This document shows, piece by piece, positions 24,964-31,866 of a DNA stretch of 63,243 nt. Below the pieces are notes generated by a model. It was not told the DNA's origin. It saw nothing but the letters and a program-made list of their open reading frames with translations, and ran no database searches. A program made the position numbers and the translations under genes. Position 1 is the stretch's first letter; every line of letters starts with the position of its first letter. Source of the stretch: Clostridia bacterium (lineage in GTDB: Bacteria > Bacillota > Clostridia > Lachnospirales > Lachnospiraceae); contig SAAH01000010.1 of NCBI GenBank assembly GCA_009929525.1, forward strand, positions 1-63,243. Reading direction: 5' to 3'.

Positions 24964-26565
24964 ATGGTTACACCAGAAATGCTTGAATCAATTAAGAAGG
25001 TGGAAGCTACCAGAGCAGAACGTATGGCACACGAGCCAAGACGTATGAGTGCTGATGAAAAAGATGCCCTTCTGAAAGCTTATCATCCGGATTATAGAGA
25101 AGACGGATTCGTTGAGATCCAGATCGGACCAAATAAAGGACAGAAAGTCCCGACAGAACTTGGCCATCTTCTTCATTCCAACAGCCGTATGCTGCATGAG
25201 TCTGTAGACCTTAACAAGGTTGATTATGATGTGGACGTACTGGTCATCGGCGGCGGCGGAGCAGGAGCTTCCGCAGCAATCGAGGCAAATGAAGCCGGTG
25301 CAGATGTTATGATCGTTACAAAACTCCGTATCGGAGATGCCAACACTATGATGGCAGAGGGTGGAATCCAGGCAGCAGACAAAGAAAATGATTCCCCTGT
25401 TCAGCATTATCTTGATGCTTTCGGAGGCGGACATTTTGCAGCAAGACCAGAACTTCTGAAGAAACTGGTCATGGAAGCACCGGATGCGATCCAGTGGCTG
25501 AATGATCTGGGCGTTATGTTTGACAAAGATGCTGAGGGAAATATGGTCACGACCCACGGCGGCGGAACATCCAGAAAGAGAATGCATGCCTGCAAGGATT
25601 ACTCTGGAGCAGAGATCATGCGTACTCTTCGTGATGAAGTATTGAACCGTAAGATCCCGGTAGTAGAATTTACTTCTGCAGTGGAACTTATCAAAGATGA
25701 AAATGGTCATGTGGCAGGTGCTGTCCTTCTTAACATGGAGACAGAAGACTTCATGGTAGCAAGAGCAAAAACTGTTATCATCGCAACAGGAGGAGCAGGA
25801 CGTCTTCATTACCAGAACTTCCCGACCTCTAACCATTATGGAGCAACAGCAGATGGACTGGTTCTGGGATATCGTGCAGGAGCACCTCTTTTATATCAGG
25901 ATACGATCCAGTATCATCCTACAGGTGTTGCATACCCGGCTCAGATCTTCGGTGCACTGGTTACAGAGAAGGTTCGTTCTCTTGGAGCTATGCTGGTCAA
26001 TGCAGAAGGCGAAGCTTTCATGCATCCGCTGGAGACCCGTGATGTATCTGCAGCTTCTATCATCCGTGAATGTTCTGACAGGGGAAAAGGTGTGACAACT
26101 CCTCTCGGAAGCGGTGTATGGCTGGATACTCCTATGATCGAGATGATCGGCGGAGAAGGTACTATCGAAAAACGTATCCCGGCTATGCTTCGTATGTACA
26201 TGAACTATGATATCGATATGAGAAAACAGCCAATCCTTATTTATCCGACACTTCATTATCAGAATGGTGGACTGGAGATCGGCGGAGATGGATTTACAAA
26301 GACGATCGACAATCTTCTGGTAGCAGGAGAAGCAGTCGGAGGAATCCACGGAAGAAACCGTCTGATGGGTAACTCTCTGCTGGATATCATCGTATTTGGC
26401 CGTGATGCAGGTAAGGCTGCAGCAGAAAAAGCAAAAGAAATCAATATCGGAACATTAACTCTGGAGCATGTGAAAAAATATGCCGAAGAACTGGAAAACG
26501 CAGGTATCGAATCAGATGATGTATCTCCATTACTGCTTCCAAAATATGCCCGCCATGAAAGATAA
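24964..26565 (+). CDS. frdA: Fumarate reductase flavoprotein subunit
   Basis: A 533-residue FAD protein of the fumarate reductase/succinate dehydrogenase/aspartate oxidase family. The dinucleotide motif VLVIGGGGAGASAAIEA lies at about 96-112, the family segment AEGGIQAA at about 131, and the substrate-site motif YHPTGVAYP at about 317. The end of the FAD site is AGEAVGGIHGRNRLMGNSL. An AGGAGGG ribosome site precedes it. The fumarase genes directly downstream support fumarate reduction over aspartate oxidation. Together they would turn malate into fumarate and then succinate. Confidence 0.88.
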   Translation: MVTPEMLESIKKVEATRAERMAHEPRRMSADEKDALLKAYHPDYREDGFVEIQIGPNKGQKVPTELGHLLHSNSRMLHESVDLNKVDYDVDVLVIGGGGAGASAAIEANEAGADVMIVTKLRIGDANTMMAEGGIQAADKENDSPVQHYLDAFGGGHFAARPELLKKLVMEAPDAIQWLNDLGVMFDKDAEGNMVTTHGGGTSRKRMHACKDYSGAEIMRTLRDEVLNRKIPVVEFTSAVELIKDENGHVAGAVLLNMETEDFMVARAKTVIIATGGAGRLHYQNFPTSNHYGATADGLVLGYRAGAPLLYQDTIQYHPTGVAYPAQIFGALVTEKVRSLGAMLVNAEGEAFMHPLETRDVSAASIIRECSDRGKGVTTPLGSGVWLDTPMIEMIGGEGTIEKRIPAMLRMYMNYDIDMRKQPILIYPTLHYQNGGLEIGGDGFTKTIDNLLVAGEAVGGIHGRNRLMGNSLLDIIVFGRDAGKAAAEKAKEINIGTLTLEHVKKYAEELENAGIESDDVSPLLLPKYARHER

Positions 26566-26577
26566 AGAGGTGTAACT

Positions 26578-27420
26578 ATGCGTGAAATAGAAGTAAGCCA
26601 GATTACAGATGTAGTTGAAAGACTTTGTATCGCAGCCAATGAGCATCTTCCGGAAGATGTAAAGTGTGCGATCAGAAACTGCCGTGCATGCGAAGACGGT
26701 GATATTGCCAAGGGTGTCCTTGACAATATCATCGAAAACTTCGAGATTGCAGACAAAGAGTGCGTGCCGATCTGTCAGGATACCGGTATGGCATGTGTAT
26801 TCCTTGAGATCGGACAGGATGTACATATGGTAGGCGGAAGCCTTGCCGATGCAGTCAATGAAGGTGTCCGCAGAGGATACGACAAAGGATATCTTAGGAA
26901 ATCCGTTGTAAAAGATCCTGTTCGCCGCGGCAATACCGGTGACAATACACCAGCGATGATCTATACAGAGATCGTTCCAGGCGAAAATATCAAGATCACT
27001 ATCGGACCAAAGGGCTTCGGAAGTGAGAATATGTCTGCGATCCGTATGTTCAAACCATCCGCAGGACTTCAGGGGATCAAAGATTTTATCATCGAGACTG
27101 TTGAGACAGCAGGACCGAATCCATGCCCGCCTATGGTAGTAGGTGTGGGAATCGGCGGAACATTTGACAAAGCTGCCCTTCTTGCAAAGAAAGCTTTGAT
27201 GAGACCGCTGGATTCTTCCAATGAAGATCCATACTATGCAGATCTTGAAAAAGAAATGCTTGAGAAGATCAATGAGCTGGGTATCGGACCGCAGGGATTT
27301 GGCGGAAAGACTACAGCGATCGGACTGAATATCGAGACACTGCCTACTCATATTGCAGGTATGCCTTGTGCGATCAATATCAACTGCCATGTAACCCGTC
27401 ATAAAACGGAGGTGATATAA
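26578..27420 (+). CDS. fumA: Class I fumarate hydratase, alpha subunit
   Basis: 280 residues, the N-terminal half of class I iron-sulfur fumarases (two-subunit form). Cluster Cys lie in [11 protein letters not shown] (about 63), [10 protein letters not shown] (about 181) and NINCHVTRH (about 269). It catalyses malate to fumarate plus water. L(+)-tartrate dehydratase alpha is the alternative, but the fumarate reductase genes next door favour fumarase. It ends one base before the beta gene. Confidence 0.87.
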   Translation: MREIEVSQITDVVERLCIAANEHLPEDVKCAIRNCRACEDGDIAKGVLDNIIENFEIADKECVPICQDTGMACVFLEIGQDVHMVGGSLADAVNEGVRRGYDKGYLRKSVVKDPVRRGNTGDNTPAMIYTEIVPGENIKITIGPKGFGSENMSAIRMFKPSAGLQGIKDFIIETVETAGPNPCPPMVVGVGIGGTFDKAALLAKKALMRPLDSSNEDPYYADLEKEMLEKINELGIGPQGFGGKTTAIGLNIETLPTHIAGMPCAININCHVTRHKTEVI

Positions 27421-27975
27421 ATGGAAAAACATATTACACTGCCACTTACTGAGGAACTGGCAAAAACACTTCACGCTGGAGACAGCGTATACCTGACAGG
27501 AACAATCTATACTTCCCGTGATGCCGGACATAAGAGGATGTGCGAGGCACTGGCGAAAGGTGAGGAGATTCCATTTGACCCGACAGACGCTACGATCTAC
27601 TATGTAGGTCCTACTCCTGCAAAACCAGGACAGGTCATCGGTTCCGCAGGCCCAACGACCAGCGGACGTATGGATGCTTATGCACCAACGATGATGTCTG
27701 TAGGTGCAAGAGGAATGATCGGAAAGGGAGCCCGTCTTCCTGAAGTCGTAGACGCTATGAAAAAATACAGTGGAGTTTACTTCGGAGCTATCGGCGGAGC
27801 AGGTGCTCTTCTTGCAAAATGTATCAAGAGTGCAGAACTGATCGCATATGAAGACCTGGGTGCTGAGGCACTTAGAAAACTTTATGTGGAGGATATGCCT
27901 CTCGTTGTCATCATCGACAGTGAAGGAAATAACCTTTACGAAGAAGGCCGCGCTGCTTACTTAAAGCAGAAATAA
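27421..27975 (+). CDS. fumB: Class I fumarate hydratase, beta subunit
   Basis: 184 residues, the C-terminal half of class I fumarase. The substrate-binding segment GPTTSGRMDAY (about 79-89) and the GARGMIGKG stretch are typical. The start is directly abutted to the alpha stop, with GGAGGTGATATAA as ribosome site. It closes the ldh-hdr-flx-frd-fum run. Confidence 0.87.
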   Translation: MEKHITLPLTEELAKTLHAGDSVYLTGTIYTSRDAGHKRMCEALAKGEEIPFDPTDATIYYVGPTPAKPGQVIGSAGPTTSGRMDAYAPTMMSVGARGMIGKGARLPEVVDAMKKYSGVYFGAIGGAGALLAKCIKSAELIAYEDLGAEALRKLYVEDMPLVVIIDSEGNNLYEEGRAAYLKQK

Positions 27976-27995
27976 GGCATCTGTACAGCTCACAC

Positions 27996-28017
27996 CAAGT
28001 ACACCGGGGTGTGCTTG
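27996..28017 (+). promoter_or_regulatory. Small leader hairpin after fumarase
   Basis: CAAGTACACC pairs with GGTGTGCTTG (one G-U) around a two-base gap, 33 bases before the next start. It resembles the hairpin at 11924-11944. No T-run follows. Confidence 0.35.
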
Positions 28018-28049
28018 AAAACAAAATAGGTTAACAGGAAGGAAACACT

Positions 28050-28367
28050 ATGACTGATTTACTGGAAGCGTTAATGATACTTTGCTTCGGACTTTCATGG
28101 CCGATTTCAATCAGGAAATCATGGATCTCCAAAACAGCAAAGGGGAAAAGTTTGTTTTTTGAGTTTTTTATTTGGATCGGCTATGTATTTGGTATCGCAA
28201 GAAAGCTTATGCTTTGGAGTGATGCAAATGCAGCGGGGACTCAGCTCGAATGGTTGTTTTATTTGGGAGGGTTCTTCTATGTATTAAATATCGTGGAGAT
28301 ATCTATCGATATGGCTTTGTATTTTAGAAATGTTAAGTTGGATAAGGCTCGGGATGCTGAGGCTTAA
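28050..28367 (+). CDS. Small PQ-loop/SemiSWEET-like membrane protein
   Basis: 105 residues with about three hydrophobic segments. The segment FGLSWPISIRKSWISKTAKGKS resembles a PQ-loop type repeat (half a SWEET transporter), as in conserved Lachnospiraceae hypothetical proteins. A dimer could move a small solute; no substrate can be named. AAGGAAAC precedes the ATG. It lies 74 bases after the fumarase, before a strong terminator, so it may be the last gene of that transcript. Confidence 0.6.
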   Translation: MTDLLEALMILCFGLSWPISIRKSWISKTAKGKSLFFEFFIWIGYVFGIARKLMLWSDANAAGTQLEWLFYLGGFFYVLNIVEISIDMALYFRNVKLDKARDAEA

Positions 28368-28377
28368 TGAGTGAGAT

Positions 28378-28416
28378 GGGACAGCCGCTTTTTTTTGAGG
28401 TGGCTGTCCTTTTTTT
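28378..28416 (+). terminator. Intrinsic terminator of the ldh-fum block
   Basis: GGACAGCC (28379-28386) pairs with GGCTGTCC (28402-28409), followed by TTTTTTT. It lies just after the small membrane protein gene. Confidence 0.88.
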
Positions 28417-28488
28417 ATATGAGGAAGCCATCCATCACCATCCTTCTGCCGATGTCCAGTGCGCCAATCGGCTTCGATGAGAGGAGGG

Positions 28489-28555
28489 CGCTGGATGCCT
28501 GGCGCTGGATGTCTGTTGGATGTCTGCTGGATAGCTGATGGATGTCTGCTGATGT
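28489..28555. repeat. Short degenerate tandem repeats
   Basis: Repeated CTGGATG / GGATGTCTG units (CTGGATGCCTGG, CTGGATGTCTGT, TGGATGTCTGCT, TGGATAGCTGAT, GGATGTCTGCTG). They have no evident coding or regulatory meaning. Confidence 0.6.
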
Positions 28556-28767
28556 AACTACGTATGTTCAATCATACAAGCTTCGTGCGGGGCATATGCA
28601 TATACCCGACCAATTTTCACCCCGTTTTCAAGGATTATTCCAGAAAAAGCAACGTCGTTGGGACATATGTATGCCATGCTCTACCTCTGCCCCGTCACAT
28701 TCCAATCTGCGAGGCAGAGAAGCTAAATAGTCTTGGATATGCCCCAGATAGCCTTGGATTCATCGGA

Positions 28768-28975
28768 TTCATCGTGTTTGGCTGGGCAAAACGGAATATA
28801 TTTTTCCTCTTTTGTGTATATGCCACGTCAGATTAGAATTAGTGGCGAAGGCATTAGTGGCGAAGGCATCACCATTTTCTTCGGTGACATCAATTTTCTT
28901 TCTTCCATGTGTCTCACAAAGCGTGTTGCTGAACAACGCATGAACAGTTACATAGCTTTGTATTTCCCCACAGTG
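28768..28975 (+). repeat. Dispersed intergenic repeat, copy B
   Basis: Shares with 31627-31752 a block starting ATCGTG-T-GGCTGGGCAAAA and continuing CGGAATATATTTTT, then TTTTGTGTATA, and a hairpin with conserved CTGAA loop (GCGTGTTG CTGAA CAACGCAT, about 28921-28941). Copy B has an extra insert with a tandem 15-mer, ATTAGTGGCGAAGGC twice (28840-28869). No transposase is inside. Confidence 0.7.
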
Positions 28976-28990
28976 TAGTATGTTGTTAAA

Positions 28991-29019
28991 TTGACCTAAA
29001 TATAAAAATAATATATACT
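28991..29019 (+). promoter_or_regulatory. Promoter of the cupin gene
   Basis: TTGACC (28991-28996), a 17-base spacer and TATACT (29014-29019), about 90 bases before the cupin start. Confidence 0.65.
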
Positions 29020-29106
29020 TAACATACTAAGAGATTAACGTAAAATCTATTGTCTGTTACTGCACTTGAAGATATATTTAAATTGTAAAAAAGGAGAATG
29101 ATTAAA

Positions 29107-29535
29107 ATGGAAAGTAATAAAGAGTTACATATTTCTACTATAAATGATTCTATTTATGTTGCTAAATCTAATGGTACTCAGGTGAATTATTTTCTTTTTC
29201 CTGAATACGAAATACATTATAACCGGATCGCTCCACACACTATACAAGAATGGCATTTTCATCAATACATTGAAGAAACTTTAATAATAGTATCTGGCAA
29301 GTTAAACTGTAAATGGATAAAAAGTGATAAGCAAATTGAAGAAATGACCGTTCAGAAAAATGATGTGATACGGGTAGGAAATTCTATACATACTTTTGAA
29401 AATAATACCGACGAAGACACTGAATTTATTGTATTTCGGTTTGTACCCGACGGACATGATAAAAAGCAATTAATAAAAAACGATAAACACATAGTCGATC
29501 TTAATAACCTGAATTTTCCATTAGATAAACAATAA
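29107..29535 (+). CDS. Small cupin-domain protein
   Basis: 142 residues forming a single cupin. Metal-binding motif 1 is HFHQYIEETLIIVSG (about residues 55-69) and motif 2 lies near GNSIHTFEN (about 94). The function cannot be named; such proteins bind or isomerise small molecules or sense ligands. ATG 29107 is chosen because AGGAG ends about 10 bases before it; the ATG at 29098 is too close to the ribosome site. The gene is clearly more AT-rich than its neighbours, which may point to transfer. Confidence 0.8.
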   Translation: MESNKELHISTINDSIYVAKSNGTQVNYFLFPEYEIHYNRIAPHTIQEWHFHQYIEETLIIVSGKLNCKWIKSDKQIEEMTVQKNDVIRVGNSIHTFENNTDEDTEFIVFRFVPDGHDKKQLIKNDKHIVDLNNLNFPLDKQ

Positions 29536-29544
29536 GCCAAAACG

Positions 29545-29590
29545 AAAAACCGGTGAACTGTGAGGTGTCTCAAAAGTTCACCGGTTTTTT
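29545..29590. terminator. Bidirectional terminator, cupin / ABC permease
   Basis: AAAAACCGGTGAACT (29545-29559) and AGTTCACCGGTTTTTT (29575-29590) give a 12-bp core stem with A and T tails on both sides. It sits between convergent genes. Confidence 0.88.
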
Positions 29591-29607
29591 CTGCAAGGGC
29601 AACTGTT

Positions 29608-30249
29608 TTAGCCTTTGGAGCTGTTTCTCGTATAGCCTAACAAGCTGATAAAAAAAGATGCAGCAAAAAGTGTTATAGCTGCCGCGATTGCAATTATCAA
29701 CAGGGTATTGATCGAAGAGGGCAAAGCGGAAAGTCCGGCTCCGTCTTCGAAGTAATTGATGATATAGACGATGGGGATAGCGGCAAATATTCCAACGGTC
29801 TGTGCGGCGCGGAAGCTCAGCCAGTATGTTAACGGAAGGAAAATCTCAGCCCATAAAAAGGGAATGACTACAGCACCTGCCATGGATAGGATCCAGATGA
29901 TGCCGTTGAAGCTTGAGGTGATCACACTTGAGACGGCATTGAACAGGATACTTCCTGCAAGGCTGAAGCCCACTGTATAAAGTACGGATATATATTTTCC
30001 GGCAACAACATGAAAGGGGTTGACGGGCAGGGCGAGCTGGTAGTTTTTCCATCCGGCTTTTTCATCGCTGTCAAAGCTCATGATATTTAGCAGGCCGATC
30101 GAATAGGAAAGCATGACAGAGGCATAGAGTCCTCCAAATGTCCCTAATTTTATCAAAACGAAGGCGATGACAGCGGCAGCGATTATCATCAATCTTTTAT
30201 CAATGCTTCGTATGAAAAGCTGTACGTCTTTATAAATTAATCCTCGCAT
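29608..30249 (-). CDS. ABC-2 type exporter permease
   Basis: A 213-residue membrane protein with about six hydrophobic segments and the look of the small ABC-2 permease family found beside YtrA-type regulators. The start at 30249 (MRGLIYKDVQLF) has AAAGGAG 9 bases upstream; the longer frame begins inside the ATPase gene without a site. It partners with the ATPase that overlaps it by 13 bases. Likely role: membrane-stress, peptide or lipid-drug export. The substrate is unknown. Confidence 0.8.
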   Translation of the reverse strand: MRGLIYKDVQLFIRSIDKRLMIIAAAVIAFVLIKLGTFGGLYASVMLSYSIGLLNIMSFDSDEKAGWKNYQLALPVNPFHVVAGKYISVLYTVGFSLAGSILFNAVSSVITSSFNGIIWILSMAGAVVIPFLWAEIFLPLTYWLSFRAAQTVGIFAAIPIVYIINYFEDGAGLSALPSSINTLLIIAIAAAITLFAASFFISLLGYTRNSSKG

Positions 30250-31103
30250 AATGATTCTCCTTTGATATAGAACAGCATGATATCTTCTAATGTCGCCGTG
30301 TCCACAATGGCATTTTGATATTTCTTCCGTGCATTTTCTTTGTCTTTGACCAGACATTCTATGCTGACATTTGTTTTTCGGGTAACGATATAGTCGTCGG
30401 GAGATATTTCGGAAAAGTCCTCATCCCGGCATCTGAGAATGCCATAATTGTAGATCAAATCATCTTTTTGTTCTTCGAAGATGATTTTACCCTGATGGAT
30501 CAGGACAACATAGTCCGCAATTTTTTGTATGTCTGATGTTATGTGTGAGGAAAAGAAAATGGAGCATTCTTCATCCTGGATAAAGTCTAAAAACATATCA
30601 AGAATCTCATCGCGAACAACAGGATCAAGGCCGGATGTTGCTTCGTCCATGATCAAGAGTTTTGCCTTATGTACCATGGCGCAGATAATTGACAATTTCA
30701 TTTTCATGCCTTTGGAAAAGGTGCCGATCTGCTTATCTGTTGGTATCTTGAACTTGTCCAGATAGTCCATATAGAGACTTTGGTCCCAGGAGGAATAAAT
30801 CCTGGACAACATCTTTCCGACTACCTTTGCAGTAAAACATTCATGAAAATTACATTCATCCAGGACCAGACCGATATCTTTTTTAAAGGAATTACGAGTG
30901 TTTTCCTCACCGAAAATATAGACTTTTCCGGCATCACGCTTCAGTTCATTCAAGATCAGCTTGATAGTTGTACTTTTTCCGGCTCCATTTTCTCCGATGA
31001 ACCCAACGATCCTGCCCTTCGGCACGTGAAAGGATACATTATCTAAAGCAAATTCTGCAAAAGACTTGCATAACCCTTGTACTAATACATTATCTTCTTC
31101 CAT
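30237..31103 (-). CDS. ABC transporter ATP-binding protein
   Basis: 288 residues. Walker A is GENGAGKST (about 37-45), the signature is FSKGMKMKL (about 133, divergent from LSGGQ), Walker B with Glu is LLIMDEATSGLDP (about 155), and the H-loop is FSSHITSD. The C-terminal extension of ~70 residues is usual for drug or bacitracin-type exporters. AGAGG precedes the ATG. The order regulator, ATPase, permease on the minus strand matches Ytr-like operons. Confidence 0.9.
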   Translation of the reverse strand: MEEDNVLVQGLCKSFAEFALDNVSFHVPKGRIVGFIGENGAGKSTTIKLILNELKRDAGKVYIFGEENTRNSFKKDIGLVLDECNFHECFTAKVVGKMLSRIYSSWDQSLYMDYLDKFKIPTDKQIGTFSKGMKMKLSIICAMVHKAKLLIMDEATSGLDPVVRDEILDMFLDFIQDEECSIFFSSHITSDIQKIADYVVLIHQGKIIFEEQKDDLIYNYGILRCRDEDFSEISPDDYIVTRKTNVSIECLVKDKENARKKYQNAIVDTATLEDIMLFYIKGESLCED

Positions 31104-31118
31104 TTGGAAACCTCTTTT

Positions 31119-31490
31119 CTATTCTTCGTAGAACAACTTTAGGATACTGACCATTTGCTCATATTTTATACCATTGGAGCGTCCGATCCGGGCGGCCTTC
31201 TGGAGCAATTCTTCAGCAATTCTTAACTGCTCCTCTTGTATAAATGCCTTGTTTTGGGCAGCAACAAAACTTCCTTTGCCTGACACAGTCTCAATAAATC
31301 CGTCTCTAGTCAGATCCTCATATGCCCGCTGTACTGTGATCACACTCAGATGCAAATCCTTTGCCAATGCCCGCATAGATGGCAATGCCTCACCGGATGT
31401 GAGCGTCCCGTTCATGATAAGACTTTTTATTTGGAAATATATCTGCTCGTAAATAGGTCTTTCGCTGCTATTGCTTATTAATATTTGCAT
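31119..31490 (-). CDS. GntR-family regulator, YtrA subfamily
   Basis: 123 residues: an N-terminal winged helix of the GntR family (RPIYEQIYFQIKSLI, then GEALPSMRALAKDLHLS VITVQRAYEDL) and a short ~50-residue helical tail without a large ligand domain, as in the YtrA subfamily. The start at 31490 is chosen since the winged-helix begins there; upstream codons overlap the promoter and operator. It likely represses its own operon with the ABC exporter through the palindrome at 31513-31541. Confidence 0.88.
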   Translation of the reverse strand: MQILISNSSERPIYEQIYFQIKSLIMNGTLTSGEALPSMRALAKDLHLSVITVQRAYEDLTRDGFIETVSGKGSFVAAQNKAFIQEEQLRIAEELLQKAARIGRSNGIKYEQMVSILKLFYEE

Positions 31491-31512
31491 TTCACCACCG
31501 TACTTTCCGTAT

Positions 31513-31541
31513 ATACTGTACTTAAACGATAAGTACAGTAT
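31513..31541. promoter_or_regulatory. GntR/YtrA-type operator palindrome
   Basis: ATACTGTACTTA (31513-31524) and TAAGTACAGTAT (31530-31541) are perfect 12-bp arms with a 5-base gap. They overlap the -10 and start region of the GntR-ABC promoter. Autoregulation is inferred. Confidence 0.75.
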
Positions 31542-31565
31542 AATGCAAGCATAGTATATTGTCAA
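31537..31565 (-). promoter_or_regulatory. Promoter of the GntR-ABC operon
   Basis: On the minus strand TTGACA (31565-31560), a 17-base spacer and TATACT (31542-31537), a near-consensus promoter. Its -10 lies within the palindrome below. Confidence 0.8.
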
Positions 31566-31626
31566 CAAAATTGATTTTTTGCACATTCACTATTACTGTT
31601 CGCTCACACTATCAGTAATTCACTCT

Positions 31627-31752
31627 CATCGTGCTCGGCTGGGCAAAACGGAATATATTTTTGCTTTTTTGTGTATACGCCCCGCCGGATCAACCTTAGT
31701 GTCGTATCCCGCAAAGCGCATTGCTGAACAATGCGTGAATGGCAGACATTCA
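31627..31752 (+). repeat. Dispersed intergenic repeat, copy A
   Basis: Same family as 28768-28975. The hairpin is GCGCATTG CTGAA CAATGCGT (31713-31733), and relative to copy B a stem pair changes A-T to G-C. Copy A ends in a terminator-like hairpin, GTGAATG/CATTCAC then TTTTTT (about 31734-31758). It lies upstream of the carboxylesterase. Confidence 0.7.
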
Positions 31753-31866
31753 CTTTTTTGATTTGCAGGAAAGCATCCAAAATGGAGTTTGAATTATAAA
31801 AAAATATGCTATACTGATAGTTAGTTGAAAATTTAATACGCATAATATTTTGAATGAGGTGACAAC

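Larger units (their letters stand above)
28368..29106. other. 739-base repeat-rich intergenic region
   Basis: Holds the terminator, imperfect GGATGTCTGCT-type tandem repeats (about 28489-28555), a copy of a dispersed repeat (28768-28975) and the cupin promoter. Open frames here are short, lack ribosome sites and cross the repeats, so I call none. Confidence 0.6.

Noticed and set aside
28489-28555. Possible CRISPR-like repeats
   Set aside because: Units are short, degenerate and adjacent without unique spacers; no cas genes are near.
28542-28978. Three overlapping short frames in the intergenic repeat region
   Set aside because: No ribosome sites; they traverse the dispersed repeat, and the similar frame in the other copy is shifted and has no start.
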